From Streptomyces natalensis ATCC 27448 (GTDB lineage Bacteria; Actinomycetota; Actinomycetes; Streptomycetales; Streptomycetaceae): a DNA stretch of 64,000 nt. A program made the position numbers and the translations under genes. Shown piece after piece: positions 26,212 to 37,510 of this stretch (its first letter is position 1; each line of letters begins with the position of its first letter). The stretch is taken from positions 203,407-267,406 of the forward strand of contig NZ_JRKI01000017.1 of assembly GCF_000935125.1 (NCBI RefSeq), given 5' to 3'. The notes below the pieces were generated by a model. The model was given only the letters and a program-made list of their open reading frames with translations, was not told where the DNA came from and made no database searches.

Positions 26212-26555
26212 AAGTCGTCTTACCTCCTTGGATGCGACCAGGAAACTTATCGATAGGTCAGCGTGGCACCATGCCGACGGTTGGCGACTCTATGGCGTGT
26301 CGGGCGTTCGCAGCAACACAATCCACCGGACGCGGCACGATGTGTCGGTAACTCAACCCCCGAATGTCAAGGGCGCAGGGCGCTTCAACCCGATGTTTCG
26401 GGGGGTGGCGAATCGGTTAAAGGGTTACGTTCACGGCGAGTTGAGAGTCCGTCGACCGAAGACCGGCTCACGGCGTGTCGCACATACGACCGGCCGGGCC
26501 CCGTTGACAGGACCCGGCCGGACCGCTCGCGCGAACGCGACAGATTGACGCTTTA
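26212..26555. other. Intergenic region: parA promoter side and ald terminator side
   Basis: About 344 bp without a gene. It contains the 26491-26520 hairpin behind ald and, toward parA, an AT-richer stretch with a minus-strand TTGACA at 26366-26371 that could be a -35; no matching -10 stands out. No RNA gene recognised. Confidence 0.4.
26491..26520 (-). terminator. Candidate terminator downstream of ald
   Basis: CGGCCGGG (26491-26498) pairs with CCCGGCCG (26513-26520) around a 14-nt loop, about 35 bp beyond the ald stop codon. There is no U tract, as is common in Streptomyces. Confidence 0.55.
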
Positions 26556-27671
26556 TCAGCCGAGGAGCGTGCGCAGCTCGACCGAGTCGAGGCCGTGCGC
26601 CTCGGCGACCTCGGGGTAGACGACCTTGCCGTCGTGGGTGTTCAGGCCCTTCGCCAGCGCCGGGTCACGCCGCAGCGCCTCGACCCAGCCGTTGTTGGCC
26701 AGCGACACGATGTAGGGCAGCGTGGCGTTGGTCAGCGCGTAGGTGGAGGTGTTCGGGACCGCGCCGGGCATGTTGGCGACGCAGTAGAAGACCGAGTTGT
26801 GGACCTGGAAGGTCGGCTCGGCGTGAGTGGTCGGACGGGAGTCCTCGAAGCAACCGCCCTGGTCGATCGCGATGTCGACAAGGACACTTCCGGGCTTCAT
26901 CTTGGCGACGAGCTCGTTGGTGACCAGCTTGGGGGCCTTGGCGCCCGGGATCAGGACGGCACCGATGACGAGGTCGGCCTCGACGACGGCCTTCTCCAGC
27001 TCGAAGGCGTTGGAGACGATCGTCTGCACCTTGGTGCCGAAGATCTTGTCGGCCTCGCGGAGCTTGTTGATGTCCTTGTCGAGCAGGGTGACATGGAAGC
27101 CCATGCCCACGGCGATCTGCACGGCGTTCCAGCCCGAGACGCCGCCGCCGATGACCACGGCCTTGCCGGCGTGGGTGCCTGGGACACCGCCCGGCAGGAC
27201 GCCGCGGCCGCCGGCCTGGCGCATCAGGTGGTAGGCGCCGACCTGCGGGGCGATCCGGCCCGCGACCTCGGACATCGGGGCGAGCAGCGGCAGCGCGCGG
27301 TTGGCGGTCTCGACCGTCTCGTAGGCGATGGCGGTGGTGCGGGACTCCAGCAGGGCGTCCGTGCACTCCTTGGAGGCGGCCAGGTGCAGGTAGGTGAAGA
27401 GCGTCTGGTCCTTGCGGAGACGGTGGTACTCCTCCGCGATCGGCTCCTTGACCTTCAGCAGCAGGTCAGCGCTGCCCCACACCTCATCGGCGGTGCCGAG
27501 GATGGTGGCGCCGGCGGCGACGTACTCCTCGTTCGTGATGGACGAGCCGAGGCCGGCGTCCTTCTCGATGACGACCTCATGGCCGTGGCGGACGAGCTCG
27601 TGCACTCCGGCGGGCGTGATGGCCACGCGGAACTCGTTGTTCTTGACCTCGCGGGGGATACCGACCTTCAC
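26556..27671 (-). CDS. ald: Alanine dehydrogenase (371 aa)
   Basis: Starts [19 protein letters not shown], the classic Ald N-terminus. [20 protein letters not shown] (about residue 168) is the NAD-binding fold, [15 protein letters not shown] holds the active-site His, and [19 protein letters not shown] is the conserved loop with the catalytic Asp. It interconverts alanine and pyruvate plus ammonia with NAD. GTG at 27671 has AAGGA 11 nt upstream; the GTG at 27680 is only 2 nt from that site and is less likely. It is transcribed from its own promoter region. Confidence 0.95.
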   Translation of the reverse strand: MKVGIPREVKNNEFRVAITPAGVHELVRHGHEVVIEKDAGLGSSITNEEYVAAGATILGTADEVWGSADLLLKVKEPIAEEYHRLRKDQTLFTYLHLAASKECTDALLESRTTAIAYETVETANRALPLLAPMSEVAGRIAPQVGAYHLMRQAGGRGVLPGGVPGTHAGKAVVIGGGVSGWNAVQIAVGMGFHVTLLDKDINKLREADKIFGTKVQTIVSNAFELEKAVVEADLVIGAVLIPGAKAPKLVTNELVAKMKPGSVLVDIAIDQGGCFEDSRPTTHAEPTFQVHNSVFYCVANMPGAVPNTSTYALTNATLPYIVSLANNGWVEALRRDPALAKGLNTHDGKVVYPEVAEAHGLDSVELRTLLG

Positions 27672-27707
27672 GTCGATCACGGTCCTTGAAAGAGAGCTTG
27701 CAGAGGA

Positions 27708-27713
27708 ATTATC
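27708..27713 (-). promoter_or_regulatory. Candidate -10 of the ald promoter
   Basis: GATAAT on the minus strand lies 36 nt before the ald start, in an AT-rich pocket. The upstream stretch (to 27810) is unusually AT-rich for this genome, with GGCTTTACAAGGCTAGACAAG; this would suit an Lrp-type regulator, which is inference. Confidence 0.4.
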
Positions 27714-27838
27714 CCCTCATGCGATGCATGACGGAACTGACCGCGCCGTACGCGGCCCACCCAGTCTATTGAAGGAGCTCTTCTTGTCTAGCCTTGTAAA
27801 GCCATAATTCTCGCCGGAGGTACTACCGATTTCGTAGG

Positions 27839-29977
27839 TCAGTCGGGGTGATCTTCGAGGAGCTGCTCCCCCAGGTCACGGTGGAGCCGTGCGGCTGCTG
27901 GGTCGCCGAGGCGTTCGAGGGCGTCCGCAATCCGCAGTCGCAGTGCCGCCTCCAGGCGGGGGTCGTCCGCCACGCGGACGGATTCCAGGGCCTCCTGTGC
28001 GGTCCGTAGCGCCTCCTCGTGCGCTCCCGCACACTCCAGGACGTGGGCCAGCTCACCCAGCGCCCGCGCCTGGCCGGCCGTATCGCCGGCTCTGCGGTAG
28101 GTCCGCGCGGCCGCCCGCCACGCCTTGAGCGCCTCCTCCCACCGGCCGGTCCGGGCGCAGGCGGAGCCGATCCGGCCGTGCAGGCGGGCCGCGTCCGCCC
28201 GCTCCCCGCGGGCCAGCCGCAGCTCCAGCGCCCGTCCGTACCAGTCCGCGGCCCGCTGCCAGTCGTCCAGCGCCGCATAGGTGCCGCCCAGCGACTCCAG
28301 CGCGCGCCCGGTGGCCGGTTCGTCGCCCGCCGCGCGGGCCGCCTCCAGGGCGCCGCGGTAGCGGGTGAGGGCCGCTTCGGTGCGGCCGGTGCGGGCGTCC
28401 AGGTCCGCGAGGTTGAGCAGGGCCGCGGCCTGTTCGCGCGGCAGCCGGCGGCGCGTGGCGACCTCCAGGAGGAGCCCGTGCAGGGTGTAGAGGTCGGGCG
28501 CGGCCGCCTCGGGGCCCTGGTGCGCGAGCAGCGTACGGGTCAGCGCGGCCATCAACCGCCGGTCCAGCGTGTCCAGTTCACCGTCGGCGACGGCGATCCG
28601 GGCGGCGTCCAGCAGCACGTCGCGGCGGCCGCGCAGCCAGGTGGCGGCGGCGGCCCGGGAGGAGAAGCGCAGCGAACGCGGCAGGGCGGCGACCTTCTGG
28701 CGCGCGGGCGAACCGGGCGGCTCGGTCATCGCCCGGCACGACACCAGCAGCCGTACGGTCCGCTGGAGCATCCGGGCGCGGGCCAGCTGGATGTCGGCGG
28801 CCCGTTCGGTGTCCTCCAGCAGGGTGCGCACCAGCGGGGCCAGGCAGCCGGGCAGCCGGTAGGCGGGGTGCCCGGTGGCGCCGTCGGGTGCGGCCGTCGC
28901 CTCCTCCTGGCCCGCCACCGGGCGCAGCAGCCCCTTTTCGGTGAAGTCGTGCAGCGCCGTCCCGGCCGTGGCGAGCGTGCATCCGGCCAGCGCGGAGACC
29001 GTGTGCGCGTCCAGCAGGCCGCCGGGGGCCATGACGGTCAGTCGCAGTATCCGGGCCGCGGTCTGCGGCAGCGCGTCGTAGACGATGCGGAAGGCGCGGT
29101 TCAGCGGCCGGGCGGCGGTGGACTGGCCGTCGGGGGGCGGTACGGCGGCCAGCGCCTGGTGCAGATCGGCCAGCGAGGACTTGGGCCGGGCGGCGAGCCA
29201 GCCGCCGGCCAGTACCAGCGCGGCGGGCTGCCCGGCGCACTCCTCGGCGATGGCCTCGGCGGTGCGCGGATCGACGGTGATCCGGGTGGGCCCGGCGTAA
29301 CTGGCGAGCAGTTCGACGGCGGCCGCGGTGTCCAGGCCGCCCAGGGTGCACGGCCGGACATCGGGGATGCCGGTCAGCGGCCCCTGGGAGACGACCACGA
29401 CCAGGCAGTCCGGGGCGTCCGGGAGCAGCGGCTCGACCTGTTCGGCGCCCGGGGCGTCGTCCAGGAAGAGCAGCGCACGGCGGCCGGCGAGGGCGCCGCG
29501 CAGCAGTTCGCTCAGCTCGTCCAGGGGGGCGCCGGGCGGGGCGGTGGTGCCGAGCGCATCGAGCAGCTCGCGGGCGATGACCTCGGTGGCGGCCGGTTCG
29601 CCGTCCCGGCCGGTGAGGGTGGTGCGCAGCACCCCGTCGGGGTAGTCGGCGGCGAGCTCGCGCAGCAGGGCCTCGGCCAGCGCGGTACGGCCGGAGCCGG
29701 GGCGGCCGGCGATCAGCAGGACGCGGCTGCGGGCGCCCCGGCGGCCGGTGAGGGTGTCCAGGCCGGTGCGTTCGATGTCGGCGCGCAGCGCCTTGAGCTC
29801 GCGGCGGCGGCCGGCGATCCGGGCGGCAGGGGGCGGGGTGGAGGGCGCGGGGACGGTGACGGCGCCGTCCCGGCGGGGCCCCGATGCCCGCCGGGACGGC
29901 GCGGCCGTGGCGCCCCCGGCCGGCCGGTCCCTCGCCTCCGGCGGGAGCTGCCCGCCGCCCACCGCCTGATCCGTCAC
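27839..29977 (-). CDS. NB-ARC/STAND-like ATPase with C-terminal TPR repeats (712 aa)
   Basis: An N-terminal disordered region (1-50) precedes an ATP-binding domain with AGRPGSGRTALAEALL (residues 90-105) and a Walker B-like RALLFLDDAPG. The P-loop lysine is arginine (GSGRT for GKT), which could weaken hydrolysis. A helical winged-helix region follows, then C-terminal helical repeats (AALLNLADLDARTGRTEAAL, ATGRALESLGGTYAALDDWQ, and so on). The layout is that of AfsR/SARP-like regulators without the DNA-binding SARP domain. GTG at 29977 has GGAG eight nt upstream. It probably senses a signal; no target is known. Confidence 0.75.
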   Translation of the reverse strand: MTDQAVGGGQLPPEARDRPAGGATAAPSRRASGPRRDGAVTVPAPSTPPPAARIAGRRRELKALRADIERTGLDTLTGRRGARSRVLLIAGRPGSGRTALAEALLRELAADYPDGVLRTTLTGRDGEPAATEVIARELLDALGTTAPPGAPLDELSELLRGALAGRRALLFLDDAPGAEQVEPLLPDAPDCLVVVVSQGPLTGIPDVRPCTLGGLDTAAAVELLASYAGPTRITVDPRTAEAIAEECAGQPAALVLAGGWLAARPKSSLADLHQALAAVPPPDGQSTAARPLNRAFRIVYDALPQTAARILRLTVMAPGGLLDAHTVSALAGCTLATAGTALHDFTEKGLLRPVAGQEEATAAPDGATGHPAYRLPGCLAPLVRTLLEDTERAADIQLARARMLQRTVRLLVSCRAMTEPPGSPARQKVAALPRSLRFSSRAAAATWLRGRRDVLLDAARIAVADGELDTLDRRLMAALTRTLLAHQGPEAAAPDLYTLHGLLLEVATRRRLPREQAAALLNLADLDARTGRTEAALTRYRGALEAARAAGDEPATGRALESLGGTYAALDDWQRAADWYGRALELRLARGERADAARLHGRIGSACARTGRWEEALKAWRAAARTYRRAGDTAGQARALGELAHVLECAGAHEEALRTAQEALESVRVADDPRLEAALRLRIADALERLGDPAAARLHRDLGEQLLEDHPD

Positions 29978-30146
29978 CGGCCACGCTCCTGTCCAGCTGC
30001 GCGTACGAGCCCGCCGCATTCGGCGGCGGGAACGGTGCCGAGCGTAGTTCACGATCCGTCACCGGCCGCGCTCAGCGGGGCGGTTGGTCACTCGATCGGA
30101 ACAGCAGATCATCAGACCGGTGGGTAAGGGACCGGTCCGCGGCCGG

Positions 30147-30773
30147 TCAGGACGCGAACGGACGGGCGGGCCAGGGAGCCTCGGCCGGACGCAGCGCGTC
30201 CACCCCCTCGCCGGCCTGGGCCGCGGTCAGCGACAGCACCCCCACCACCAGGCAGTTGTTGTGCAGCTCACCGGCGAGCACCCCGCGCACCAGCTCCGCC
30301 AGCGGCACCCGCGCCAGCTCCATGTCGGCCTCCTCCTCGGAGACCTCGAACCGCTCCCCCTCCGCCTCGGACAGATCCCGGGCCAGGAAGATCCGTACGG
30401 CCTCGTCGCAGCCGCCCGGTGTGGTGTAGACATCGGTCAGCACCCGCCAGTCCTCGGCCTTGACGTGCGCCTCCTCGTACAGCTCACGCTGCGCGGCGTG
30501 CAGCGGGTTCTCCCCGGGGACGTCGAGCAGCCCGGCCGGGATCTCCCACAGCCTGTGGCGTACGGGGTGGCGGTACTGGCGCAGCACCAGCACCCGGCCC
30601 TCGTCGTCGAGGGCGAGCACCGCCACCGAGCCCGGGTGGACCTGGTAGTCGCGCGTGACGCGGCTGCCGTCGGGCATGACGACCTCGTCGGTGCGCACGC
30701 TGGTCTTGTTCCCGGTGAACGGCGTCGTGGTCGCGGTGACCGTCCACTCCTCCGGGGTGTCCTTGATCGCCAT
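30147..30773 (-). CDS. Nudix hydrolase, ADP-ribose pyrophosphatase-like (208 aa)
   Basis: The Nudix box is GLLDVPGENPLHAAQRELYEEAH (about residues 88-110). The RELYEE core is present, but the usual Gly of EExGU is His (EEAHV). An LRQYRHPVRHRLWEIPAG segment precedes it, as in ADP-ribose pyrophosphatases. ADP-sugar hydrolysis is inferred from the subfamily. The ATG at 30773 has GGAGG eight nt upstream. It follows pyrG on the same strand, the same order as Rv1699-Rv1700 in M. tuberculosis. Confidence 0.88.
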   Translation of the reverse strand: MAIKDTPEEWTVTATTTPFTGNKTSVRTDEVVMPDGSRVTRDYQVHPGSVAVLALDDEGRVLVLRQYRHPVRHRLWEIPAGLLDVPGENPLHAAQRELYEEAHVKAEDWRVLTDVYTTPGGCDEAVRIFLARDLSEAEGERFEVSEEEADMELARVPLAELVRGVLAGELHNNCLVVGVLSLTAAQAGEGVDALRPAEAPWPARPFAS

Positions 30774-30878
30774 GGCGCGACGTCCTCCCTGTATGTGCCT
30801 GAGCATCGACCGACGCGGAAAGCCGGGGCGCGGCCTCGTGAGGCCCCACCCCGGCAACCGTATCCGTAGCGGTGTCCG

Positions 30879-32552
<1,674 letters not shown>

Positions 32553-32947
32553 GGCCAAGAGGGGGCTCCCGTGGTCGCGAGGTGGAGAGGTGCGAGGGCA
32601 ACCGGCCCGGTTTCGGGGGTGCCGTCGCTGCGGTTCGGGGGTTCTCGTGCCCACCGGTCCACGGGGTACCAGGCTATCAGCGACCGGGCATGGTCGCGCC
32701 CGGCCACGCATGGCCGATTCCATGTGACAGCCACGTGACGCAGGCCACCCGATCGGCCCACCCCACTCCTTGCGAGCGTCGCGCGGATCGCTCATCTGCG
32801 TCGTATCCTGCTCGGACACTCGCCAACGAGCCGCCCGGGAAGGCACCACCCCCGCCCGATTTCCGGTCCCGCTGCTCGGCGACGTTTCATGGGCAGGACG
32901 GACAGCACACACGTCCCATGGGGGGCGTCACTCCAGTTCGACGGGAG
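32553..32947. other. Divergent promoter region between pyrG and the GH15 gene
   Basis: About 395 bp hold the promoters of pyrG (-) and the GH15 gene (+). ATGTGACAGCCACGTGACGC (near 32720) contains two GTGAC-type half sites, but no repressor is known here. A TATCCT at 32803-32808 could be a -10 for the plus strand. No gene is supported. Confidence 0.4.
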
Positions 32948-34759
32948 ATGCACGTGGCCGGGCGCATCGAGGACTACGCACTCATCGGAGACATGCAGAC
33001 GGCCGCCCTGGTATGCCGGGACGGCACCGTCGACTGGCTGTGTCTGCCCCGTTTCGACTCCCCGGCGGTCTTCGCGGGCCTGCTGGGCACCGAGGAGCAC
33101 GGCTTCTGGCGGATGGGCCCGGCCTACGGCCCCGGCGACGGCCCCCGCCCCGCCGACCGCCGCCGCTACCGGGGGGACTCCCTGGTGCTGGAATCCGAAT
33201 GGGACACCCCGCGCGGCACGGTCCGGGTGATCGACTTCATGCCGCCGCGGGACGGCGCCCCGCAGGTGATCCGCATCGTGGAGGGCGTCAGCGGCCGGGT
33301 CCCGATGCGCTCGGAGCTGCGGATGCGGTTCGCGTACGGCTGGGTGGTGCCCTGGGTCCACAAGCGCGACGGCCGCACCGTCGCCGTCGCCGGCCCCGAC
33401 TCCGTATGGCTGGACACCGAGGTCGAGACCTACGGCAAGGACCTGACCACCTTCTCCGACTTCACCGTCTCGCCGGGCGAGCGGATCGCCTTCACGATCA
33501 GCTGGGAGCCCTCGCACAAGCAGCCGCCGGCCGTGGCCGAGCCGGAGGCGTCCCTGACGGCGACCGAGGAGTTCTGGCGCGAGTGGGTCGAGCACTGCAC
33601 CTACCACGGCCCCTACCGCGATGCCGTGGTCCGCTCGCTGATCACCCTCAAGGCCCTCACCTACGCCCCGACAGGCGGCATCGTCGCCGCGCCCACCACG
33701 TCGCTGCCCGAGTGCATCGGCGGCGTCCGCAACTGGGACTACCGCTTCACCTGGCTCCGCGACGCCGCGATCACCCTCTCCTCCCTCCTGCGCACCGGCT
33801 ATCGCGAGGAGGCCCGCGCCTGGCGCGAATGGCTGCTGCGCGCGGTGGCCGGCGATCCGGAGAACCTCCAGATCATGTACGGCATCGCCGGCGAGCGGGA
33901 GCTCGGCGAGAACGACCTCAACTGGCTTCCCGGGTACGAGAATTCACAGCCCGTTCGGGTCGGCAACGGCGCCGCCGGACAGCTCCAGCTGGATGTCTAC
34001 GGCGAGGTCACCGAGGCCCTGCACCTGGCGCACATGACCGGGCTGGCCCGCAACGACTACGCCTCGCTGCTCCAGATCAAGCTGATCCAGTGGGTGGAGA
34101 AGCACTGGGACGAGCCGGACGAGGGCATCTGGGAGGTCCGCGGTCCGCGCCGGCACTTCGTCCACTCCAAGGTCATGACCTGGGTGGCCGTCGACCGCAC
34201 CGTCAAGCTGATCGAGTCCGGCGATGTCGACGGGCCCCTCGAACGCTGGAAGGACCTGCGCGAGACCATCCACCGCGACGTCTGCGAGAAGGGCTACGAC
34301 AAGGAGCGCAACACCTTCACCCAGTCCTACGGCTCCCAGGAACTGGACGCCTCGCTGCTCCTGATCCCCCAGATGGGCTTCCTCCCGCCCGACGACAAAC
34401 GCGTCATCGGCACCATCGAGGCCATTCAGCGCGAGCTGTCCACCGGGGACGGCTTCATCCTGCGCTACCCCACCTCCGGTGAGGACGACCTCGGCGTCGA
34501 CGGCCTGGAAGGCGAGGAGGGCGCCTTCCTGGCCTGCTCGTTCTGGCTCGCCGACGATCTGGCGATGATCGGCCGGGTGGAAGAGGCCCGCAGGCTCTTC
34601 GAGAAGCTGCTCTCCCTCCGCAACGACCTGGGCCTGCTCGCCGAGGAGTGGGACCCGCGGCTCAAGCGCCAGGTCGGCAACTTCCCGCAGGCGTTCAGCC
34701 ATGTTCCCTTGATCGACACGGCACTGCGGCTTACGGCCAGCGGGGCCTACGGGGGTTAG
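32948..34759 (+). CDS. GH15-family glucoamylase/trehalase-like protein (603 aa)
   Basis: The N-terminal super-beta-sandwich domain starts MHVAGRIEDYALIGDMQTAA, and the (alpha/alpha)6 barrel begins with CIGGVRNWDYRFTWLRDAAI (about residue 256). Glutamates in the LAEEWDP and GHGGVYGE-equivalent positions lie in the barrel, the layout of the mycobacterial trehalase subgroup of GH15. There is no signal peptide, so it acts in the cytoplasm, probably on trehalose or short alpha-glucans. The substrate is inferred. The stop codon abuts the long palindromic element copy B. Confidence 0.85.
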   Translation: MHVAGRIEDYALIGDMQTAALVCRDGTVDWLCLPRFDSPAVFAGLLGTEEHGFWRMGPAYGPGDGPRPADRRRYRGDSLVLESEWDTPRGTVRVIDFMPPRDGAPQVIRIVEGVSGRVPMRSELRMRFAYGWVVPWVHKRDGRTVAVAGPDSVWLDTEVETYGKDLTTFSDFTVSPGERIAFTISWEPSHKQPPAVAEPEASLTATEEFWREWVEHCTYHGPYRDAVVRSLITLKALTYAPTGGIVAAPTTSLPECIGGVRNWDYRFTWLRDAAITLSSLLRTGYREEARAWREWLLRAVAGDPENLQIMYGIAGERELGENDLNWLPGYENSQPVRVGNGAAGQLQLDVYGEVTEALHLAHMTGLARNDYASLLQIKLIQWVEKHWDEPDEGIWEVRGPRRHFVHSKVMTWVAVDRTVKLIESGDVDGPLERWKDLRETIHRDVCEKGYDKERNTFTQSYGSQELDASLLLIPQMGFLPPDDKRVIGTIEAIQRELSTGDGFILRYPTSGEDDLGVDGLEGEEGAFLACSFWLADDLAMIGRVEEARRLFEKLLSLRNDLGLLAEEWDPRLKRQVGNFPQAFSHVPLIDTALRLTASGAYGG

Positions 34760-35185
34760 CCCCACGTTTTTGTCTGCGGCGCCGCGGTTCTTCTCGCCGT
34801 TGCCCGTTCGCTGCGCTTTGCCTGAGCCGACGTTCGGGCTTTCCCACCGTTTCGCCTGCGGCGGGCGTTGCCACTTGCGCGGGGCTGTTCGGCAGCGGGA
34901 CCGAGCCTCCGAACTTCGTCCTGCGGCCCGGCCCCTCCCCGTTGGGGTGGGAGAAAAACAGTGGGGGATCCGTTGGCGGTCGGGTGCCGCTTGTCGATCG
35001 CGTCATACGGAACTGGACATGCGGCGCCCGCCCCTACCGGCCTCTTACCCCCCACCCACGGGAGGGGCCGCGCCGCAGGACGGAGTCCGGAGGCGTGGCA
35101 CCGCACCCGTACAACCCACGCCCGCCGCAGGCGCTACGGCGACAAACCCCCGCGGCGGGAAAGCCGACAACGTGGGGCCAAGTCA
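34757..35185. repeat. Long palindromic intergenic element, copy B
   Basis: The element begins at the stop codon of the GH15 gene (GCCCCACGTTTTTGTC) and ends in the stop codon of the GH64 gene (complement of TTGGCCCCACGTTGTCGG), filling the whole gap. It is an imperfect long palindrome with a unique non-pairing centre (about 34960-35040). Its plus strand matches the minus strand of copy A along most of its length: CCCGTTCGCTGCGCTTTGCC to CCCACCGT (34803-34850) is identical to A, and GGGAGGGGCCGCGCCGCAGG with the following 30 bp nearly so. The extra palindrome of A is absent. Confidence 0.9.
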
Positions 35186-36352
35186 GAACGGCGTAACCGT
35201 GAGGGTGAGCTCCCTCGGCGCCCCGTCCTCGACGTACGAGGCGAAACCAGCAACGTCGTCAAAGGCGAAGCCATACGCCTTGCCGTCCTTCGTCGCCGCG
35301 TGCATGGCCTTGGCGTAGTGGTTGGTGAGCCGCTCCTGGTAGAAGGCGGCCGGGTCGGTGGTCGGCTGGGCCGCGTGCGTGGTGAGCGTGGAGCGGTTGA
35401 GGGCGGCGCCCAGGATGGCGGCGACGGGGCCGAGGGTTCCGTCGTTGGGGGCGGCGAGGGTGCCGTCGCAGAAGAGGACGTCGCGGGTGGAGGGTTTGTC
35501 GAACGCCACCGTGCCGGGCCCGGTGAAGGCGAGTTTGCCTCCGTTGACCCGTCCGGTGAACTTCCCCGCGTTCGTGGTGACGGTCAGGTCCTTGGACGCG
35601 TACGCGGACCACGCCTCGTCGATGGCCGGGGCGAGGTAGTCCTTGGCGAACAGTCCGCTGTCCAGGCCGTGTCCCGGGGCGATCACCCGCTTGTCGCCGA
35701 TGACCAGCCGGTCGAAGCCCTCGGCGCCCTTGACGTCGGCGAACACCTTCGCGCGGGCGCCGTCGCGGAGCGTGCCGGTGGTCTGGTCCTTGGCGCCGCT
35801 GAGCCGGAGCGCGAGCGGGACGCTGAACATGTCGACCATGGTGGTGTTGCAGTACATCCCGCCCGCGGCGTACGTGAATTCGGCGCAGTCGTGCAGCACG
35901 TCGTAGTTGGGGTCGGAGGCGACCCAGCCCGCGGGATAGGCGAGCGCCGCCTTGCCGCTGCCGTCCGCCACGGCCTTGAGCTTGAGCTTGTCGCCGAGCG
36001 CGGTGTAGATCCGGCCGGACATCTGCGGCAGCCGGAGGGTGGTGGTGCCGCTCGCGGCGAGCGGGATGGCGTAGTCGGTGAAGCCGTCGGAACCGTTGTC
36101 GGCCAGGGCGACGGGGCGGAGTTCGCCGTCGGGGGTGACGTGCACCTGCTGGGTGCCGTCGTTGCCGACGATGTAGATCCATACGGAGGAATTGGCGTAC
36201 CGGCCAGAGGAGTTGACGATGTGGAGAGGCAGGCTCGCGGCGGCCCGGCCGGCCGTGGCGGGGGAGCCGAGGGCGCGGCCGGCGAGGGTGAGGCCCGAGG
36301 CAGCGGCGGCGCCGGCGGCGAGCCCGCCGAGAAGGGTGCGGCGGGTGATCAC
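35183..36352 (-). CDS. GH64 beta-1,3-glucanase, Tat-exported (389 aa)
   Basis: The Tat signal is TRRTLLGGLAAGAAAASGLT (residues 3-22). The mature protein has SLPLHIVNSSGRYANSSVWI, FTYAAGGMYCNTTMVDMFSVP and DVLFCDGTLAAP, as in laminaripentaose-producing GH64 enzymes. It should release pentasaccharides from beta-1,3-glucan (fungal wall or laminarin) outside the cell. GTG at 36352 overlaps the GH16 stop (GTGA) and has AAGGAG seven nt upstream. It is operonic with GH16 under a LacI-type operator. Confidence 0.9.
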   Translation of the reverse strand: MITRRTLLGGLAAGAAAASGLTLAGRALGSPATAGRAAASLPLHIVNSSGRYANSSVWIYIVGNDGTQQVHVTPDGELRPVALADNGSDGFTDYAIPLAASGTTTLRLPQMSGRIYTALGDKLKLKAVADGSGKAALAYPAGWVASDPNYDVLHDCAEFTYAAGGMYCNTTMVDMFSVPLALRLSGAKDQTTGTLRDGARAKVFADVKGAEGFDRLVIGDKRVIAPGHGLDSGLFAKDYLAPAIDEAWSAYASKDLTVTTNAGKFTGRVNGGKLAFTGPGTVAFDKPSTRDVLFCDGTLAAPNDGTLGPVAAILGAALNRSTLTTHAAQPTTDPAAFYQERLTNHYAKAMHAATKDGKAYGFAFDDVAGFASYVEDGAPRELTLTVTPF

Positions 36353-37359
36353 GAGGCGGCTCCTTGGCGGGCGGCACGGTTCCGGGCGGGCGGCGCGACG
36401 GATACGGCGACATGGTCGACGAGCAGCGAGCCGCCCGGCCGGGTGGCGTCCGTGGGCGTGGCCCTACCGGCGACGCCGTCCGGGAATCCGCCGCCCATCG
36501 CGAGGTTGAGCAGGAGGAAGTGGCCGTGGTGGGTCGCCCTGGCCCAGGTGTCGGCGTCCGTCTCCGAGGACTTGACGGTGTGGTACCGCTGTCCGTCCAC
36601 GTACCAGTTCAGCGATTCCGCGGCGCTGTCGGTGCGGTCGAGTTCGAGCGCGTAGGTGTGGAATCCGGCCTGGCAGGCGGTGCCGGGGCAGGCGCGGGAG
36701 GATCCCTTGCCCTGGGTCTCGTTGCACGGCCCGCCCGGGCTGACGCCGCAGTGCAGCGTGCCCCAGACCTTGTCGATGCCGTTGACGTTCTCCATCACGT
36801 CGAATTCGCCGATGCCCGGCCAGTTCCGGTAGTTGCCCCGGTAGGCGTCGCCGAGCGTCCAGAAGGCCGGCCAGTAGCCGAGGGCGGCGTCCCCGGAGAG
36901 GTCCGGCATCCGGATGCTCGCCTCGATGCGCAGCTTGCCGCCGGCCGGGGCGGCGAAGTCGGTGCGGCGGGACTCGATCCGGCCGGAGGTCCAGGTGGCG
37001 CCGTCCTTCAGGGCGCTGATCCGGAGGTGGCCGGCGCCGTCGAGCTGGAGGTTCTCGGGGCGGTCGGTGTACGTCTCGCGCTCGCCGGTGCCCCAGTTGG
37101 CGGGGCCGCCCGGGTAGCCGGTACCGGTGTCGGTGATCCAGTCGTCGGCGGAGGGCCGCGATCCTGCGGCGCCGTCGAAGTCGGTACGCCACACCTCTTT
37201 GAAGGGGGTGGGGGCGGCGCTCGCCGTGGTGGTCGCCTGCCCTGCGGAGGCCGTGGGGAGGGCGACGGCGTAGGCGGCGACGAGGGCGGTGCCCGCGACC
37301 AAGAGCACCGCTCTCTTTCGCACGGGTATGGCCTTCCGTTCCCTGATCTTCATGCTCAT
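36349..37359 (-). CDS. GH16 endo-beta-1,3-glucanase, secreted (336 aa)
   Basis: A Sec signal (RKRAVLLVAGTALVAAYAVA ... ASA) is followed by a single GH16 jelly-roll domain with the EXDXXE catalytic motif IGEFDVMENV (about residue 187). The usual TYALELDRTDS and WYVDGQRYH follow, and there is no carbohydrate-binding module. It should cut beta-1,3-glucan internally, complementing GH64. The ATG at 37359 has GGAGGAG six nt upstream. A perfect LacI-type operator lies 59 bp upstream. Confidence 0.9.
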   Translation of the reverse strand: MSMKIRERKAIPVRKRAVLLVAGTALVAAYAVALPTASAGQATTTASAAPTPFKEVWRTDFDGAAGSRPSADDWITDTGTGYPGGPANWGTGERETYTDRPENLQLDGAGHLRISALKDGATWTSGRIESRRTDFAAPAGGKLRIEASIRMPDLSGDAALGYWPAFWTLGDAYRGNYRNWPGIGEFDVMENVNGIDKVWGTLHCGVSPGGPCNETQGKGSSRACPGTACQAGFHTYALELDRTDSAAESLNWYVDGQRYHTVKSSETDADTWARATHHGHFLLLNLAMGGGFPDGVAGRATPTDATRPGGSLLVDHVAVSVAPPARNRAARQGAAS

Positions 37360-37417
37360 GACATTCTCCTCCTCGGTGCAGTGGGGGGTAGTGAGGAGTC
37401 CAGGGGGATACGGATGA

Positions 37418-37431
37418 TGAGAGCGCTCTCA
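37418..37431. promoter_or_regulatory. LacI-family operator, perfect 14-bp palindrome
   Basis: TGAGAGCGCTCTCA is its own reverse complement and has the AGAGCGCTCT core typical of Streptomyces LacI/CebR operators (CebR prefers TGGGAGCGCTCCCA). It lies between the divergent glucanase operon and the LacI gene, so that regulator probably controls both. Confidence 0.85.
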
Positions 37432-37510
37432 CCCGTACCAGGGGGAACCCTGCCGACTCGGCGACATGCCGTCAAGACATCGCGTCAAAAAAGGAGTTGG
37501 ACGGTGCCCG

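Noticed and set aside
26212..26555. tRNA or small RNA gene between parA and ald
   Set aside because: No cloverleaf or conserved RNA motif could be found; only a hairpin after ald.
28019..30127. 702-codon plus-strand open frame opposite the STAND/TPR gene
   Set aside because: Gly/Gln/Arg-rich antisense frame caused by GC-rich third positions; no domain.
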